Source: Solen grandis (Eukaryota; Mollusca; Bivalvia; Adapedonta; Solenidae). From it: DNA of 64,000 bases. The stretch's first letter is position 1. Each line of letters starts with the position of its first letter. The position numbers and the translations under genes were made by a program. The DNA is taken from contig CM037783.1 of the NCBI GenBank assembly GCA_021229015.1, forward strand, positions 23,231,751 to 23,295,750, in the 5' to 3' direction. Below are positions 22,769 to 37,000 of this stretch, piece by piece. The notes beneath the pieces were generated by a model that was not told the origin of the DNA, searched no databases, and was given only the letters and a program-made list of their open reading frames with translations.

Positions 22769-25700
22769 GAAGAATTTAAGAAGGAGCTGAAAGATGCTGG
22801 GAAAAAGGTTGTTATTGTAGATTTCACTGCTATTTGGTGTGGCCCATGCAAAATGATTGGACCAAAATTTGAGGTAATCTTAAAATTTTGTCCTTCAGGC
22901 TTTACCAACTTTCAAATGAAAAAAAAATGTAAGAAGAAATTATTTTAAATTAGAATTCTATAGCATAAAATGGTACAGAATAAAACATAATTGAATGATG
23001 TTAATTTACTGAGATAAACAAGTAATGTGTGTGTGTAAAGGGAGGAATGCATATAGAAATTACCATATCTGCCTCCAAATGTTTTTCTCACCATCTTGCC
23101 TTGCTTATTACACTATAACCCTTTGATTCTAGCAGTTCCTACTAGGCAGGAAAAAGGGTGTGTCATAAACTTTAGTTTACCCATGGTCATTTGTTTATAT
23201 CTTTGATGAAGCTGTAAGAATTTTTTGCCATTTTACATTTCGAAAAGATAAATTTTAGGTGTATCAGACAGACTTTGCAGATGCTATATTCTTACATGAG
23301 TAAGTTGCCCAGGTCAACATTAATCAGGGCTCAACATCTTTAGCTCGACTATTCGAAGAATATGAGAGCTATTGTAGTCGCCCTTGCGTCGGCTTTTGGT
23401 TAAAGTTTTGCGTGCAAGTTACTATCAACCTTATATCTCAATAACCGTTTATGGTATTGACTTGAAAGTTTATAAATATGTTCAGGGGCATCAGACAACC
23501 AAGGTAGATAACCCTTGACTGAATTTAATATGAAATATGGCCCCTTTTTAACTTAGAAATTTTGGTTAAAGTTTTGCATGCAATAGAAAATTTGGTTAAA
23601 GTTTTGCGTGCAAGCTACTATCCAGTTTGTATCTCAATAACCATTCATGGTACTGACTTGAAAGTTTATGAATATGTTAAGGGGCATCAGACAACCAAAG
23701 TAGATAACTCTTGTCGGAATATATTACAAATTATGGCCCCTTTTTAACTTAGAAATTTGGTTAAAGTTTTGCATGCAAGATACTCTCATGCTAATATCTC
23801 AGTATCCAGGCATGGGATTGATTGAAACACCTTTAATGTGTTAAGGGGTATCATACTTTCATGGTAGATAACTCTTGATAGAGTATGTTACAAATAATGG
23901 CCTCTTTTTAACTTAAAAATTTTGGTTAAAGTTTTGCATGCAAGGTACTTTCATGCTAATATCTTAGAGTCCAGGCATGGGATTGATTTGAAACATACTA
24001 TCAAGGAAGATAACACTTGATGGAATATATTAAAAATTATGACCCCTTTTTAACTTAGAATTTTGGTTAAAGTTTTGCATTCAAGCTACTATCCAGCATA
24101 TATCTCAGAAATTTTTTGTCACAAACTTTAAACAGCTAAATCTTCACAAATATAGCGTGTATAAAAATGAAAGTCATGTCAAAGTGATCTACACTAAAAG
24201 GTTTGTTGATGGTTAAATTTTCATTTCAGCCGAGCGTATTCCTTTAACTGCCATTGAAGTTTACAGAGTTATGGTTCTTTGTTTTTGAAAAATATGGAAT
24301 TTTTGCTTGTGATGCACATAACTCTGAAAGTATTTGTACTACAGACTTTAAACGTCATGGATATATTATTTAGGACATTAATTTTTGCACCTGGATATTT
24401 TTATCAAACCTTCATTAAAGTTGACAGAGTTATGGGACTTTGTTTTTGAAAAATATTTTTTGTGAGCATACCGAAATATTTGTATACAGATTAAACTAGA
24501 ATATTTTATTAGGACATAATTGCACCTTGGTTTTTTTTCAACCTTCCACAGTAAAAGTGAGGCATATAGATTTGCCTTTGTCCGTCCATCCATCCCAAAA
24601 CTGATACAGGTAACTCTGAAGGTATCTGTGCTACAGACTTTAAACTTAATGGATATATTACACAGGATATGACTTGCGCTTCTGAGTGTTGGCCTTTGTT
24701 TTGGAAAATGCGATGGTTGGAGGAATCTGTGTCCTCTGGACACATTTCTAGTTGGACTTACATGTAGCACAAATGTTTTTAAACTTTTGTTTAACATTGC
24801 CATTATCTCCAGTTTTAATCATTGGATGTCTCTCAAACTTCATACATGCCTTGATCGTCATCAGACCATCTAGTAGAAACAAGGACAGTAACTCTTCCAA
24901 ATATTTTTGCAAATTTAGTTGGGGGTTTTCAAGAAATTTACATAAAAATCGGCCAATTTAACGGTATCTTCTTGAAGAATATACTTAAAAGAATACATTC
25001 GATGGTCATATTATAGACATAATCAAAGCAATAACTTGCTGAAGCCTGTAGAAAGTGTCGAGGTTGTGTTCCATGTTGGTACATCAATAAACTGTTTGGC
25101 CGAGTTTCAGGTCGCAGTTGCTGGTAATTGAAAAGTTTATACGCATATATATAGCAAATATACTCTAATATTCCATGTAATACTTAATATTGAGCAACTC
25201 ACCTGTGAAAAGTGACCATTGGTCTGTTTCTTTCCCTTCCGTCCAGCGTTTGCTAGTGTTTATTGCAGAGAATGACCGGTGCGAACGCAGAGAGCCTGCC
25301 GATATAGTGATTTCTGCAGAGAGCCCGCCGATATGGTTATGCACCGTGTTATTTGTATATAGTATAAATTTGAAAATTCTTCTTGTCCTAAAGTACCGGT
25401 ACTCACTCGATTTATGGCTGGCAGAGGGCAGAGCCCATTTTCCACAATATCATACAAATTTGCTGTTTCTTTTCCTCCCACTTATATCTGGTTCTGAGGT
25501 GAGCGACCCAGGGCCATCATGGCCCTCTTGTTTATTTATAGTGCTAATTTCCCCAATAAGAAAGCCACAGGTTGTAAAAGATACCATTGAAATGAAACTA
25601 CCATGTATCTTCTTAATTCTAATTTCAGGAATTTGCAAAAGCTGAAGAGAATTCAGGTCTTGTGTTCCTTAAAGTTGATGTCGATGAGGCTGAGGTACGG

Positions 25701-28016
25701 TTGTTTTATTGTTTTTTAGTTCACCTGATCACAACATGATCAATATAAGCTACTGTTTCACACCCCATCCGTATTTCAGGCCCCATGTTCTTGAAAATGA
25801 AAATGGTACTTAAGTATGATTTTCATACTTACACTCAAACTATGCCCATTAGTTTCAGAAGGGATTTGATTATGATACAGACAAGCCAGTCAAAGGCCAT
25901 TTTGGCCATTTAAGGCAGGTGACCAAGGGTCAATCATCAAGCCTCATAACCAATGAACATATTGTATTTTGCATGTTATATTCAAAAGTGGACTAAAGTA
26001 TACACTGTAAGGAATTGAAATTTTCATCCAGACATTTTGGATATCCAACCACAGTAAACTCAGTCAGTTTTGCCATCAGGATAATGTAACTTCTGTAAGA
26101 TAAATTGATATTTCAAAGCCTTTTTACTTGTAAATACAGTTGAGACTCATTTTGTCGATATCGCGAGTCTCTACATACTTTGAAAGTCCCGACTTTTTTA
26201 TGGTAATAGTCTCTGTCCTTCTGGCCCACATTTTTGTTCGGAGCATAACTCGAAAAGTATTTGAGGTATCAACTTGATACTTCAAAGGTAGATATATCTC
26301 ATTGAGGAGAAGTACAGTGCACAAGAATGGTAACTCTACCTTTCATAATTTTTTAGTTATTGCCCTTTAGTTATTTTTCAGACTTAATTTTTGTCCGGAG
26401 CCTAAGTCAAAAAGTATTTGAGGTATCAACTTGGAACTTCATAGGTGGATAGAACTTATTGAGGAAGAGTGCAGTGCACAAGAATGATAACTCTACCTTT
26501 CATAATTTTTTAGAAACTGTTATTACCCTTTGTTATTTTTCAGGCTTTATTTTTGTCACAGTGACCTTGACATTTTACCTGTAGACCTCAAAATAGGGGA
26601 ATTAGTAGGTTTTCACATGGGTTTCATATCTATCATCACTTCAAACCTCAGTCTTCATTACCAAAAATTTTTTTTTAAAGATGAAATATTCCACTCTCCA
26701 ACACATCTTCTAAAGAGCAAGCATTCGGCGGGGGATGGCCATGTCAACATGGCTCTTGTTCTCTATTAAGATATATAAAAAATCCATTCCTATCTCGGCA
26801 TTTTTTATCTATGAAGTGACCGGTTCTGGTATCCAAGTGGTTAGTGTCTGCCCTGTGACCAAAATGCCCTGCAGTGTCATTTTAATTCTATACTTCATAT
26901 AGACTCATTTTCACACAAAGGCAAATGAAGCAGACCAAGTTCAGACAGTTTCTATAGAATCTGTCTGATCAGGATCTCTTCTGTTTGCTCAAACAGTATT
27001 GAAGCTCAGTTTTTACTCAGTCATCTGTGGCATAGAAAACTCCATCATTTCATAAGCCATGATCATTTTGTTTTTAACTTGACGTCAAATCATACGTCTA
27101 TATCAATTTCGCGCGTTTTTGACGTTGTAAAATAAATTTATTTTGAAATTAATGATAGAATATTAATAATATTAGCAAAGTGCGGCGGTTTTTGGGGGTA
27201 CGTTGCTATAGTGACTGATATGTTCACTCTCTGTCTATATATACTTTTATATATCCACTTTATAAAAATATATAATGATAAAGCTTCAATTTGCTATATA
27301 AGTTCAGTGATTCAGATCAACGCTGATTGAAAATTGTTGAGTACGAAAAATAAAAATGCGATTCAGTTGATTTAAAGCACTTTCACCCTTTCATGTCGAT
27401 TAGTCAGGTTTCCAAACTGTACAATAGCAGAGTGACCTATCAGGGGGTCTACTAAAAGACGGTCTCCGGTCTTCGACGGTCTCCGGTCTCCGAGACTGGA
27501 GACCGTCGTTTAGTAGATAGTAGCTTAATTAGGTGTATTTCTGCAGTTTTATATCGAATTAGAATCTGAATTACGCATTTACTTTTTTTTTATTATTATG
27601 TTGTTATCCATTGAAGGCTCCCTTACTCATATTTACAAAATATTGTCTTTATTTGTCTCATTCTATCCCTATATTTCTCTAGTATTTGATGTAACGGTTT
27701 CTCAAATTATAGCCAAATAGGTTAAGGGGGACTTAATGATTTAATTTAAAATGTAAATTATTTATATATCTTTTGATTAATTCACTAGTGGTGTAAGCAA
27801 ATAATCATTTTAAATGAAATACGCATTTAATTATTATTTGTTGTCTGTTTTGAGTTTCGTAATATTAATCAAATGATAGTTTAACAAAATATTGTAGCAA
27901 AATGTTTTCTCTAAATCTCTCTTTCTCTTGTCCCACCTCTCCCCCTCTCTCTCTCTCCCTCCCCCCCCCCTCTCTCTCTCTCCCTCCCCCCCCCTTTCTC
28001 TCTCTCTCTTTGCTCA

Positions 28017-28058
<42 letters not shown>

Positions 28059-31000
28059 ATGTGTATTACAGTGACTGACACATGCCATAATTGTCCACAC
28101 TTAATCACGGAAGTGTGTGCCCGAGGCGGTATATCGAGTGTCCCTGCCATACTACTTCAATAGTTATCATCATAATCATCTAGATATTATATGATTTTGT
28201 TTAGAATGTGTCCAATTGAAGAAGACCGTTGATCTTATATTTTAATGAAATGTACATGTAAATAAAAAGAAAACTAAAATAGAAAATATTATTTATTTAA
28301 TCATTTATTCATAAAATAATCAAACAACATTAAAAAATCAAAACATTTCAGCAATCATAAAATCAAAAAACTAAAGAACATGATAAACATAAGGTAAACA
28401 TAAATACATACAGCAATCCAGTACACATACATTTCGTCAAACTCATCAAACTCAGGATAAAATATATATCACAAACATGGCAAAGCAGTGCATGAATTTT
28501 ATCAAAATGAAAAGATACAATAGTTTTTTTACAATCGTTTTAAGCTGTTTATAATGAGGATGAATTTATACTGGTTCATATCATGTTTAGTTGAATACTT
28601 ATGAAAAATATTGTGGAGGATATATCTTACTTTCGTGTTATACTATGGATTTGGGAAGATGTAAAGTATAAATATAAAAAAAAAAAACATATAAAAATCA
28701 TTACATCAAACATATCATCTGCTGCGGGTTAATGTGACTGTGTATTGTGTTCCTTGAGTCAGCACGCTTAATGGCACGTGTCCAGTAGCACCAGGTGCTA
28801 AATTATGTAATAGACTGCAATCTAATTAGATCCTTGATTGTTATCTAAATGATCAAGAAGACGAGCACCATTCTGTATGCGTTTGTCCACTATATAAAGA
28901 TTTAAGAGAAAGATATAAAGATTTAAGAGAAAGATATATTCCAAATTATTTTCACCAAGTATGTTTAAATTTTTATAACTTCTAATTGTTATATACATAT
29001 ATTAGCTTTTTTTTTTTACTAAATGTTTTAAGCTTATAGACAACACTATTATTACTATTATACGCATTCTTGTAGATCAACCAGTTTTAATGTTTATCTA
29101 ATATTAAAAACATGAGCAGTTGCTCTTAAATTATATTACAAACAATAACGTGCACGTGCAGTATCCCTGAGTAAATGACCTTTATCGCGCAAATAACCCC
29201 ATAATGATTCAGTAGCTATTGACATTATAGATATATTTATGTTACGTTTTTCGGATGACGTTGTCTTATCTGCTGTATCTAAACTTTTATTCCTTGTTTT
29301 ATGTTCTCACTCGTCATTCAATTAATTATCAAACAAATCAGGCAATTTTATGATTCAGTTATTAAGTTAATTTCAACATAGACATTAATTTATTAAATAG
29401 AAATTTGTTTATTAATTTATACAAATGTATGGCCTAGTACATGCGTACATATTCATGGTTAAATTTGAAACTTGCTAATGGCCAAACAAATAATCTCTCG
29501 TGAAATACCTACCATTAATAATGTCAATGTGTGAAACAGTGTAAATTACCAATTAACTTTCGGAATTTCCGATTTAAAATAGCGTTAATTGATCAATTAT
29601 GAAGACTTTAATTTCAAATAATGTGAAAGGTTTTATGTAGACGGTCTTGGCTGGTTTCTTATCTGTCAGATCATATATTATCTGAGTAAACATTACATCA
29701 TTTTTAGCTCACCTGAGCACAAAGTGCTCAAGGTGAGCTTTTGTGATCGCCCTTTGTCCGGCGTCCGTCGTCGTCCGTCGTGCGTCGTCAACAATTTGCT
29801 TTAAACGACATCTCCTCTGAAACCGCTGGACAGAATTTAATGAAACTTGGCAGGAATGTTCCTTGGGTGAGGCTCTACATAAGTTGCTAAAATAAAGTTG
29901 ATCCATGAAGAACTCTGGTTGCCATGGCAACAAAAAGAAAAATAATTTGAAAAATTTAAAAATCATCTCCTTCAAAACTACTGGCCAGATTTCAAAATAA
30001 ATTGGTACAGATGTTCCTTGGGTCAACTTCTACCAAAGTTGCTAAAATTATTCCGATCCGTAAAAAAACATGGCCGCCGGGGGCGGGGCTTATTTGCCTT
30101 ATATGTATATAGAGAAAACTTTAAACAACATCTTCTCTGAAACCACTGGATAGAATTTGATTAAACTTGGCAGGGATGATTCTTGGGTCAACCTTCACAA
30201 AAGTTGCTAAAACAAACTTGATCCATGAAGAACTCTGGTTGCCATGGCAACAAAAATAAAAATAATTTGAAAACTTTAAAAATCATCTCCTTCAAAACTA
30301 CTGGCCAGATTTCAAAATAATTTGATACAGATGTTCCTTGGGTCAACCTCTACCAAAGTTGCTAAAATTATTACGATCTGTTAAAAAAACATGGCTGCCA
30401 GGGGCGGGGCTTATTTGCCTTATATGTATATAGAGAAACCTTTAAACAACATCTCCTCTGAAACCACTAGACAGAATTTGATTAAACTTGGCAGGGATGA
30501 TCCTTGGGTCAACCTTCACAAAAGTTGCTAAAATAAACTTGATCCATGTAGAACTCTGGTTGCCATGGCAACAAAAAAAGAAAAAGAAAGAAAACTTTAA
30601 AAATCATCTCCTTCAAAACTACTGGCCAGATTTTAAAATATATTGGTACAGATGTTCCGTGGGCCAACCTCTACCAAAGTTGCTAAAATTATTCCGATCC
30701 GTAAAAAAACATGGCTGCCAGGGGCGGGACTTATTTGCCTTATATGTATATAGGGAAAACTTTAAACAACATCTCCTCTGAAACAACATGACAGAATTTG
30801 ATTAAACTTGGCAGGGATGATCCTTGGGTCAACCTTCACAAAAGTTCATAAAATAAACTTGATCCATGTAGAACTCAGGTTGCCATGGCAACAAAAAGAA
30901 AAAAAATGAAAACTTTAAAAATCATCATCTTCAAAACTACTGGCCAGATTTTAAAATAAATTGGTACAGATGCTCCTTGGGTCAACCTCTACGAAAGTTG

Positions 31001-34000
31001 CTAAAATTATTCCGATCCGTAAAAAAACATGGCCGCCAGGGGCGGGGCTTATTTGCCTTATATGTATATAGAGAAACCTTTAAACAACATCTCCTCTGAA
31101 AACAATGGACAGATTTAGATTAAACTTGGCAGGGATGATCCTTGGGTCAACCTTCACAAAAGTTGCTAAAATAAACTTGATCCATGTAGAACTCTGGTTG
31201 CCATGGCAACAAAAAAAGAAAAAGAAAGAAAACTTTAAAAATCATCTCCTTCAAAACTACTGGCCAGATTTTAAAATATATTGGTACAGATGTTCCGTGG
31301 GCCAACCTCTACCAAAGTTGCTAAAATTATTCCGATCCGTAAAAAAACATGGCTGCCAGGGGCGGGGCTTATTTGCCTTATATGTATATAGGGAAAACTT
31401 TAAACAACATCTCCTCTGAAACAACATGACAGAATTTGATTAAACTTAGCAGGGATGATCCTTGGGTCAACCTTCACAAAAGTTCATAAAATAAACTTGA
31501 TCCATGTAGAACTCAGGTTGCCATGGCAACAAAAAGAAAAAAAATGAAAACTTTAAAAATCATCATCTTCAAAACTACTGGCCAGATTTTAAAATAAATT
31601 GGTACAGATGCTCCTTGGGTCAACCTCTACGAAAGTTGCTAAAATTATTCCGATCCGTAAAAAAACATGGCCGCCAGGGGCGGGGCTTATTTGCCTTATA
31701 TGTATATAGAGAAACCTTTAAACAACATCTCCTCTGAAAACAATGGACAGATTTAGATTAAACTTGGCAGGGATGATCCTTGGGTCAACCTTCACAAAAG
31801 TTGCTAAAATAAACTTGATCCATGTAGAACTCTGGTTGCCATGGCAACAAAAAAAGAAAAAGAAAGAAAACTTTAAAAATCATCTCCTTCAAAACTACTG
31901 GCCAGATTTTAAAATAAATTGGTACAGATGTTCCTTGGGTCAACCTCTACCAAACTTGCTAAAAATTTTCCGATCCGTAAAAAACATGGCCGCCAGGGGC
32001 GGGGCTTATTTGCCTTATATGTATATAGGGAAAACTTTAATCAACATTTCCTCTGAAACCACTGGACAGAATTTGATTAAATTTGGCAGGAATGATCCTT
32101 GGGTCAACCTTCACAAAAGTTGCTAAAATAAACTTGATCCGTAAAAAACATGGCCGCCAGGGGCGGGGCTTATTTGCCTTATATGTATATAGGGAAAACT
32201 TTAATCAACATTTCCTCTGAAACCACTGGACAGAATTTGATTAAATTTGGCAGGAATGATCCTTGGGTCAACCTTCACAAAAGTTGCTAAAATAAACTTG
32301 ATCCGTAAAAAACATGGCCGCCAGGGGCGGGGCTTATTTGCCTTATATGTATATAGGGAAAACTTTAATCAACATTTCCTCTGAAACCACTGGACAGAAT
32401 TTGATTAAATTTGGCAGGAATGATCCTTGGGTCAACCTTCACAAAAGTTCCTAAAATAAACTTGATCCATATAGAACTCTGGTTGCCATGGCAACAAAAA
32501 GAAAAAAATATGAAAACTTTAAAAATTATCTTCTTCAAAACTACTGGCCAGATGTTTAAAATAAATTGGTACAGATGTTCCTTCGGACAACCTATTTATC
32601 TCAGGTGAGCGATTTAGGGCCATCATGGGCCTCTTGTTTTTTCTAATATCAGGTCTAAAATTGCATTAATTGAACAATAACAAGACTTGGTTATAAATGT
32701 AGACGGTCTCAGCCGGTCTCCGATCTATCCCCCCTACCTCGCCCATATACTATATACTAAACGACGGTCTCCGGTCTCGGAGACCGGTGGAGACCGTCGA
32801 TAATTTGGAGACCGGCTTTTAGTCGGCCCCACCTAGCAGTGTAGAATGCAGGGAACCAGACTGAATCAAAATGGCGTCCAAGAAACATAAACATGACGAA
32901 AGCCAAAGACCTTTATTGGCAGTTGGTGTTTCTTGCCCCGAAACCGATTTGATGCAATCGGAGGATGAGTCAGCCGATAATCCAAAATACCATCGCAAGT
33001 TTCCTACAGAATGACTGTCGAAGTTCAAATGGTTGAGATTTTATATGGGAGCGAGTCAAAACGTACTCAAACCAAAATGTACCCACTTTTTGAGGTCAAA
33101 ACATACCCAATTTTGAGGTCAAAACGTACCCAAGTATTTTTTCTTATTATTTACTCTTTTTTTTTCATTTCACTATTGACATTTTCATACAGGTTATAAT
33201 TTATGATTTTGTTTGAAAATCTATTATTATCTTTATGCTCACTGAAGGGGACGCATATAGTCGCCGCTTCGTCCGTCCGTCTGTCCGTCCGTTCGTCCGT
33301 CACACTTTCCTTGTTCGGACTATTTCTCAGGAACTAATGGCTTGAATTCAATGAAACTTTATGGGAAGCTTAATTACCAAGAGGAGATGCGCATATTCTC
33401 AGCATGACCCGGTTCCTAAATTTTTCAAAGAGTTATGGCCCATTGACTTTTCGGCCTATAGTACATATTGCATGATTCTTGTCCGGGCTATTTCTCAGGA
33501 ACTAATGGCTTGAATTCAACGAAACTTTATGGGAAGCTTTATTACCAAGAGGAGATGCGCATATCCTCAGCATGACCCGGTTCCTAAATTTTTCAAAGAG
33601 TTATGGCCCCTTGACTTTTTGGCCTATAGTACATATTGCATGATTCTTGTCCGGGCTATTTCTCAGGAACTAATGGCTTGAATTCAATGAAACTTTATGG
33701 GAAGCTTTATCACCAAGAGTAGATACGCATATCGTCGACGTGACCTGGTTCCTCAATTTTTCACAGAGTTATGGCCCCTTGACTTTTTGGCCTATAGTAC
33801 ATATTGCATGATTCTTGTCCAGGCTATTTCTCAGGAACTAATGGCTTGAATTCAACAAAACTTTATGGGAAGCTTTATTACCAAGAGGAGATGCGCATAT
33901 TGTCAGCATGACCCGATTCCTAAATTTTTCAAAGAGTTAAGGCCCATTGACTTTTTGGCCTATAGTTCATGTTGCATGATTCTTGTCCGGGCTATTTCTC

Positions 34001-37000
34001 AGGAACTAATGGCTTGAATTCAATGAAACTTTATGGGAAGCTTTATTACCAAGAGTAGATATGCATATCGTCGACGTGACCTGGTTCCTCAATTTTTAAG
34101 AGAGTTATGGCCCCTACTACCATGTTGTTGACTAATATTCATGTCATTTGCCTAATTTAACAGGAGATATCATTTAAACAAAACCCCACAAAATTCAATA
34201 TGCTAGTAATGTCAATCATAATCATGTCAGCTAATTGTTGTTTAGGCCATTATACACTATTTCAAATATCCAGTCATATGTCAAGAGTGTTGGATAACCT
34301 CTTTGATATGAGCACACATTGAAATGTATGACTTAATTTTTAGTAGTATAAAAACTTTAAAAAAAATCAATGAAAGATCTGATGAGTAACACGTATTATC
34401 ATATTAAATAGTAAACTGTTACTAAGTCTCCAAATTAGAGTTGGTAAAACATCTCATCTGATGAGGAGAATAGATATGATTTAGGAATGGGGATTTCAAC
34501 AGCTTTGAGCTGAAAGGTCCTAAGTAAAATTTTGGAGGTGGGGCCTGACCCCTGAGTGATCTTGGGGGACACCAAAGTATTTACCATTTTATCTTCTGTC
34601 TCATCAAAAGGAACAAGAATATTTAATATGGTTTACTGTTTAGAGAGTTAAAAGCTTTTTTTTTTTACCTTTTTTTATGCTCACTGAAGGTGACGCATAT
34701 AGTCGCCGCTTTGTCCGTGCGTTCATTCGTTCGTCTGTCACACTTTCCTTGTCCAGACTATTTCTCAGGAACTAACGGATTGATTTCAACAAAACTTTTT
34801 ATGTGAAGCTTTATTACCAAGAGGAGATGTGAATTTACCTGGATTCTATACATGATAAGCATGTGCTGATCCCATTCCGGTCCTTAACATATCCTCCCAC
34901 CCATTGACCAAGGCCTTATTTGTAACAATGACGTTCTTCGGGGAGCATCTGTCAGTTCTACTGACTTTCTTGTCTTGGTTTAGGACAAAATGGCCTATGA
35001 AAATTTCAAGTTTTAGGACAGTTGTCTTAAAAAAATGATTGGCAATCTGAATCACTTAAGTTAACTTATTATCGAAAACAGTATTAAAAAGAAGGGCTTG
35101 TCCAGGAACTTTACAAATACACCTCATAATGGTCCTAAGGCAGATATGAATATTATAAGATAATAGTCTGAACTTGTGCTTGGAGAGCACATTTATTTAC
35201 AACATCGGCTTTATCAGAAGGTTGAATTGTAGGTTGTTATTTGCACCATCTGTTTATCTGTTGCCCAGCTGTTATTGTACAGCTGCTTGTTCACAGATAA
35301 TCAATAGGAATAAAAGAAAAGTTAGTTAAGTCTTTAGTCTTGGTCACATTGCAAAACACTCTTTCCTGAATGCCCACTTTTTTGTTTTGGAAATCGGTTG
35401 AATACAGAGCCCTAAAATTATTTTGGCACAGTTATACCCCTTTTTATATGCCAAATGAGTGACAGGACATATAGATTCACCTGGGACGACTGGGCAGTGG
35501 AGTTGAGGGGCGGTATCAACTGATTTCATCTGCTCTTCAACTCAAACGTGAAACAATCTTTACCAAACCTAATCAAAATGTATGTCAAAATTTATATGGG
35601 CACAATATCTCGGCAAGTTCGATAACTGGTTAGAATGCCCCATACACTCCAGAGTTATGGCCCCTGAATTGATGAAAAATTGCAAGATTAACAGTGTCCA
35701 CTCCCTGACCCTTTAACCAACATGAACCAGTCATTATCAAAATTTGTCACATTGTCTCGGCCAATACAAAACTAACAGTGTCCATTTCCTAACTGTAACA
35801 AATGTCAACCAATCTTTAACCTTAATTTGATAAAATTGGAGGACAGGCAAATTTTGTGACAACCAACTTGGTCTTGTTCAACTTAAAATTTTGTGTTAAG
35901 CTTTTTCTCTAGGTCGATTTCTCAAAAACTGCCAATCATTATATTCACTTCAAGGTTGAAATACTTAATCTCTTTCTAAAAGGGAAATGATTTCAGAAGG
36001 ACAAGTAACTTTTAAATTCATTTTTACAATGCCCCTTTTCAACTTAATTTCTTTTTTGCTATCAATTTTAGAAAAAAAGTCTAAATTCCCCTGAAAACTT
36101 CAAATATTTTAGGTTAATGTTTTCCATGTAATTTCAGTAAGTACCAAAACTAGTGGTTTGTATTTTGACTCAATACCTTGTAATATGCCACATGTTATTA
36201 ACCAGTTTTACAACAAAAATCCTGGTTATTAAAATGGGGTATGTTGGTGGTGGATGGTTGAGCATCAAACATTTAGTTTCTGTTGAATATCTCCTGTAAG
36301 AATGGAAATACAGTTTTCATATTTTGTAGAAAATAATAGTTTGATACCGTATGTGAAAAGGAAGATTCAGGAAATGATTTGGCAGGATGATAGGGCCTTG
36401 TCACTGTTACTAAAATAGATTTTTAGTGTCCATCAAATAACTTTTTTAAGGAGTGAGGTATGATAATCAGATTAGTATATAGATACCTTATGGGAGGAGG
36501 AAGTTTGGAATTGAGATACAAAGTCAAGGTCACTGTTACTAAAAATAGTTTTGTTGCCTGGGGCGACACTTGAAAACTTGGTTTCGTGTAATTTGACAAG
36601 TTTCTTGTAAATGTTAACACTCCAAATAGTTATTGTAATATTAAACTATCCAGTACTCAGAAAAATGGAGTGCGATGCCTTGGGACAGCACTTGTTCAAT
36701 TTTAAAGATAAAATATCATTTCTGTATATAAATAATGTTTGTCATTTTTCTGCTGTATGCAGAGGCGACACATACAAATCACATTTCCATCGCCTGTCTG
36801 TCCATCTATCACACTTTTTATGCCCCCACCAAAAATGGGGATGGGGGGGGGGGGGGGGCTTAGTCCGTCCGTCCGTCCCAAAACTTTGTGACACGCATAA
36901 CTCCAAAAGTATTTGTACTACAGACTTGAAACTTCATGGATATATTATTCAGGACATGAACTTGCACACTTTGGTATTTTTATCGAACCATCATTGAAGT

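Noticed and set aside
24378..24803. 141-codon minus-strand frame
   Set aside because: It lies across a Helentron-like repeat, and the protein has no domain or coding character.
30488..32126. Three near-identical + frames (97, 104 and 127 codons)
   Set aside because: They are the same piece of the higher-order ~320-bp array read three times and end within repeat sequence.
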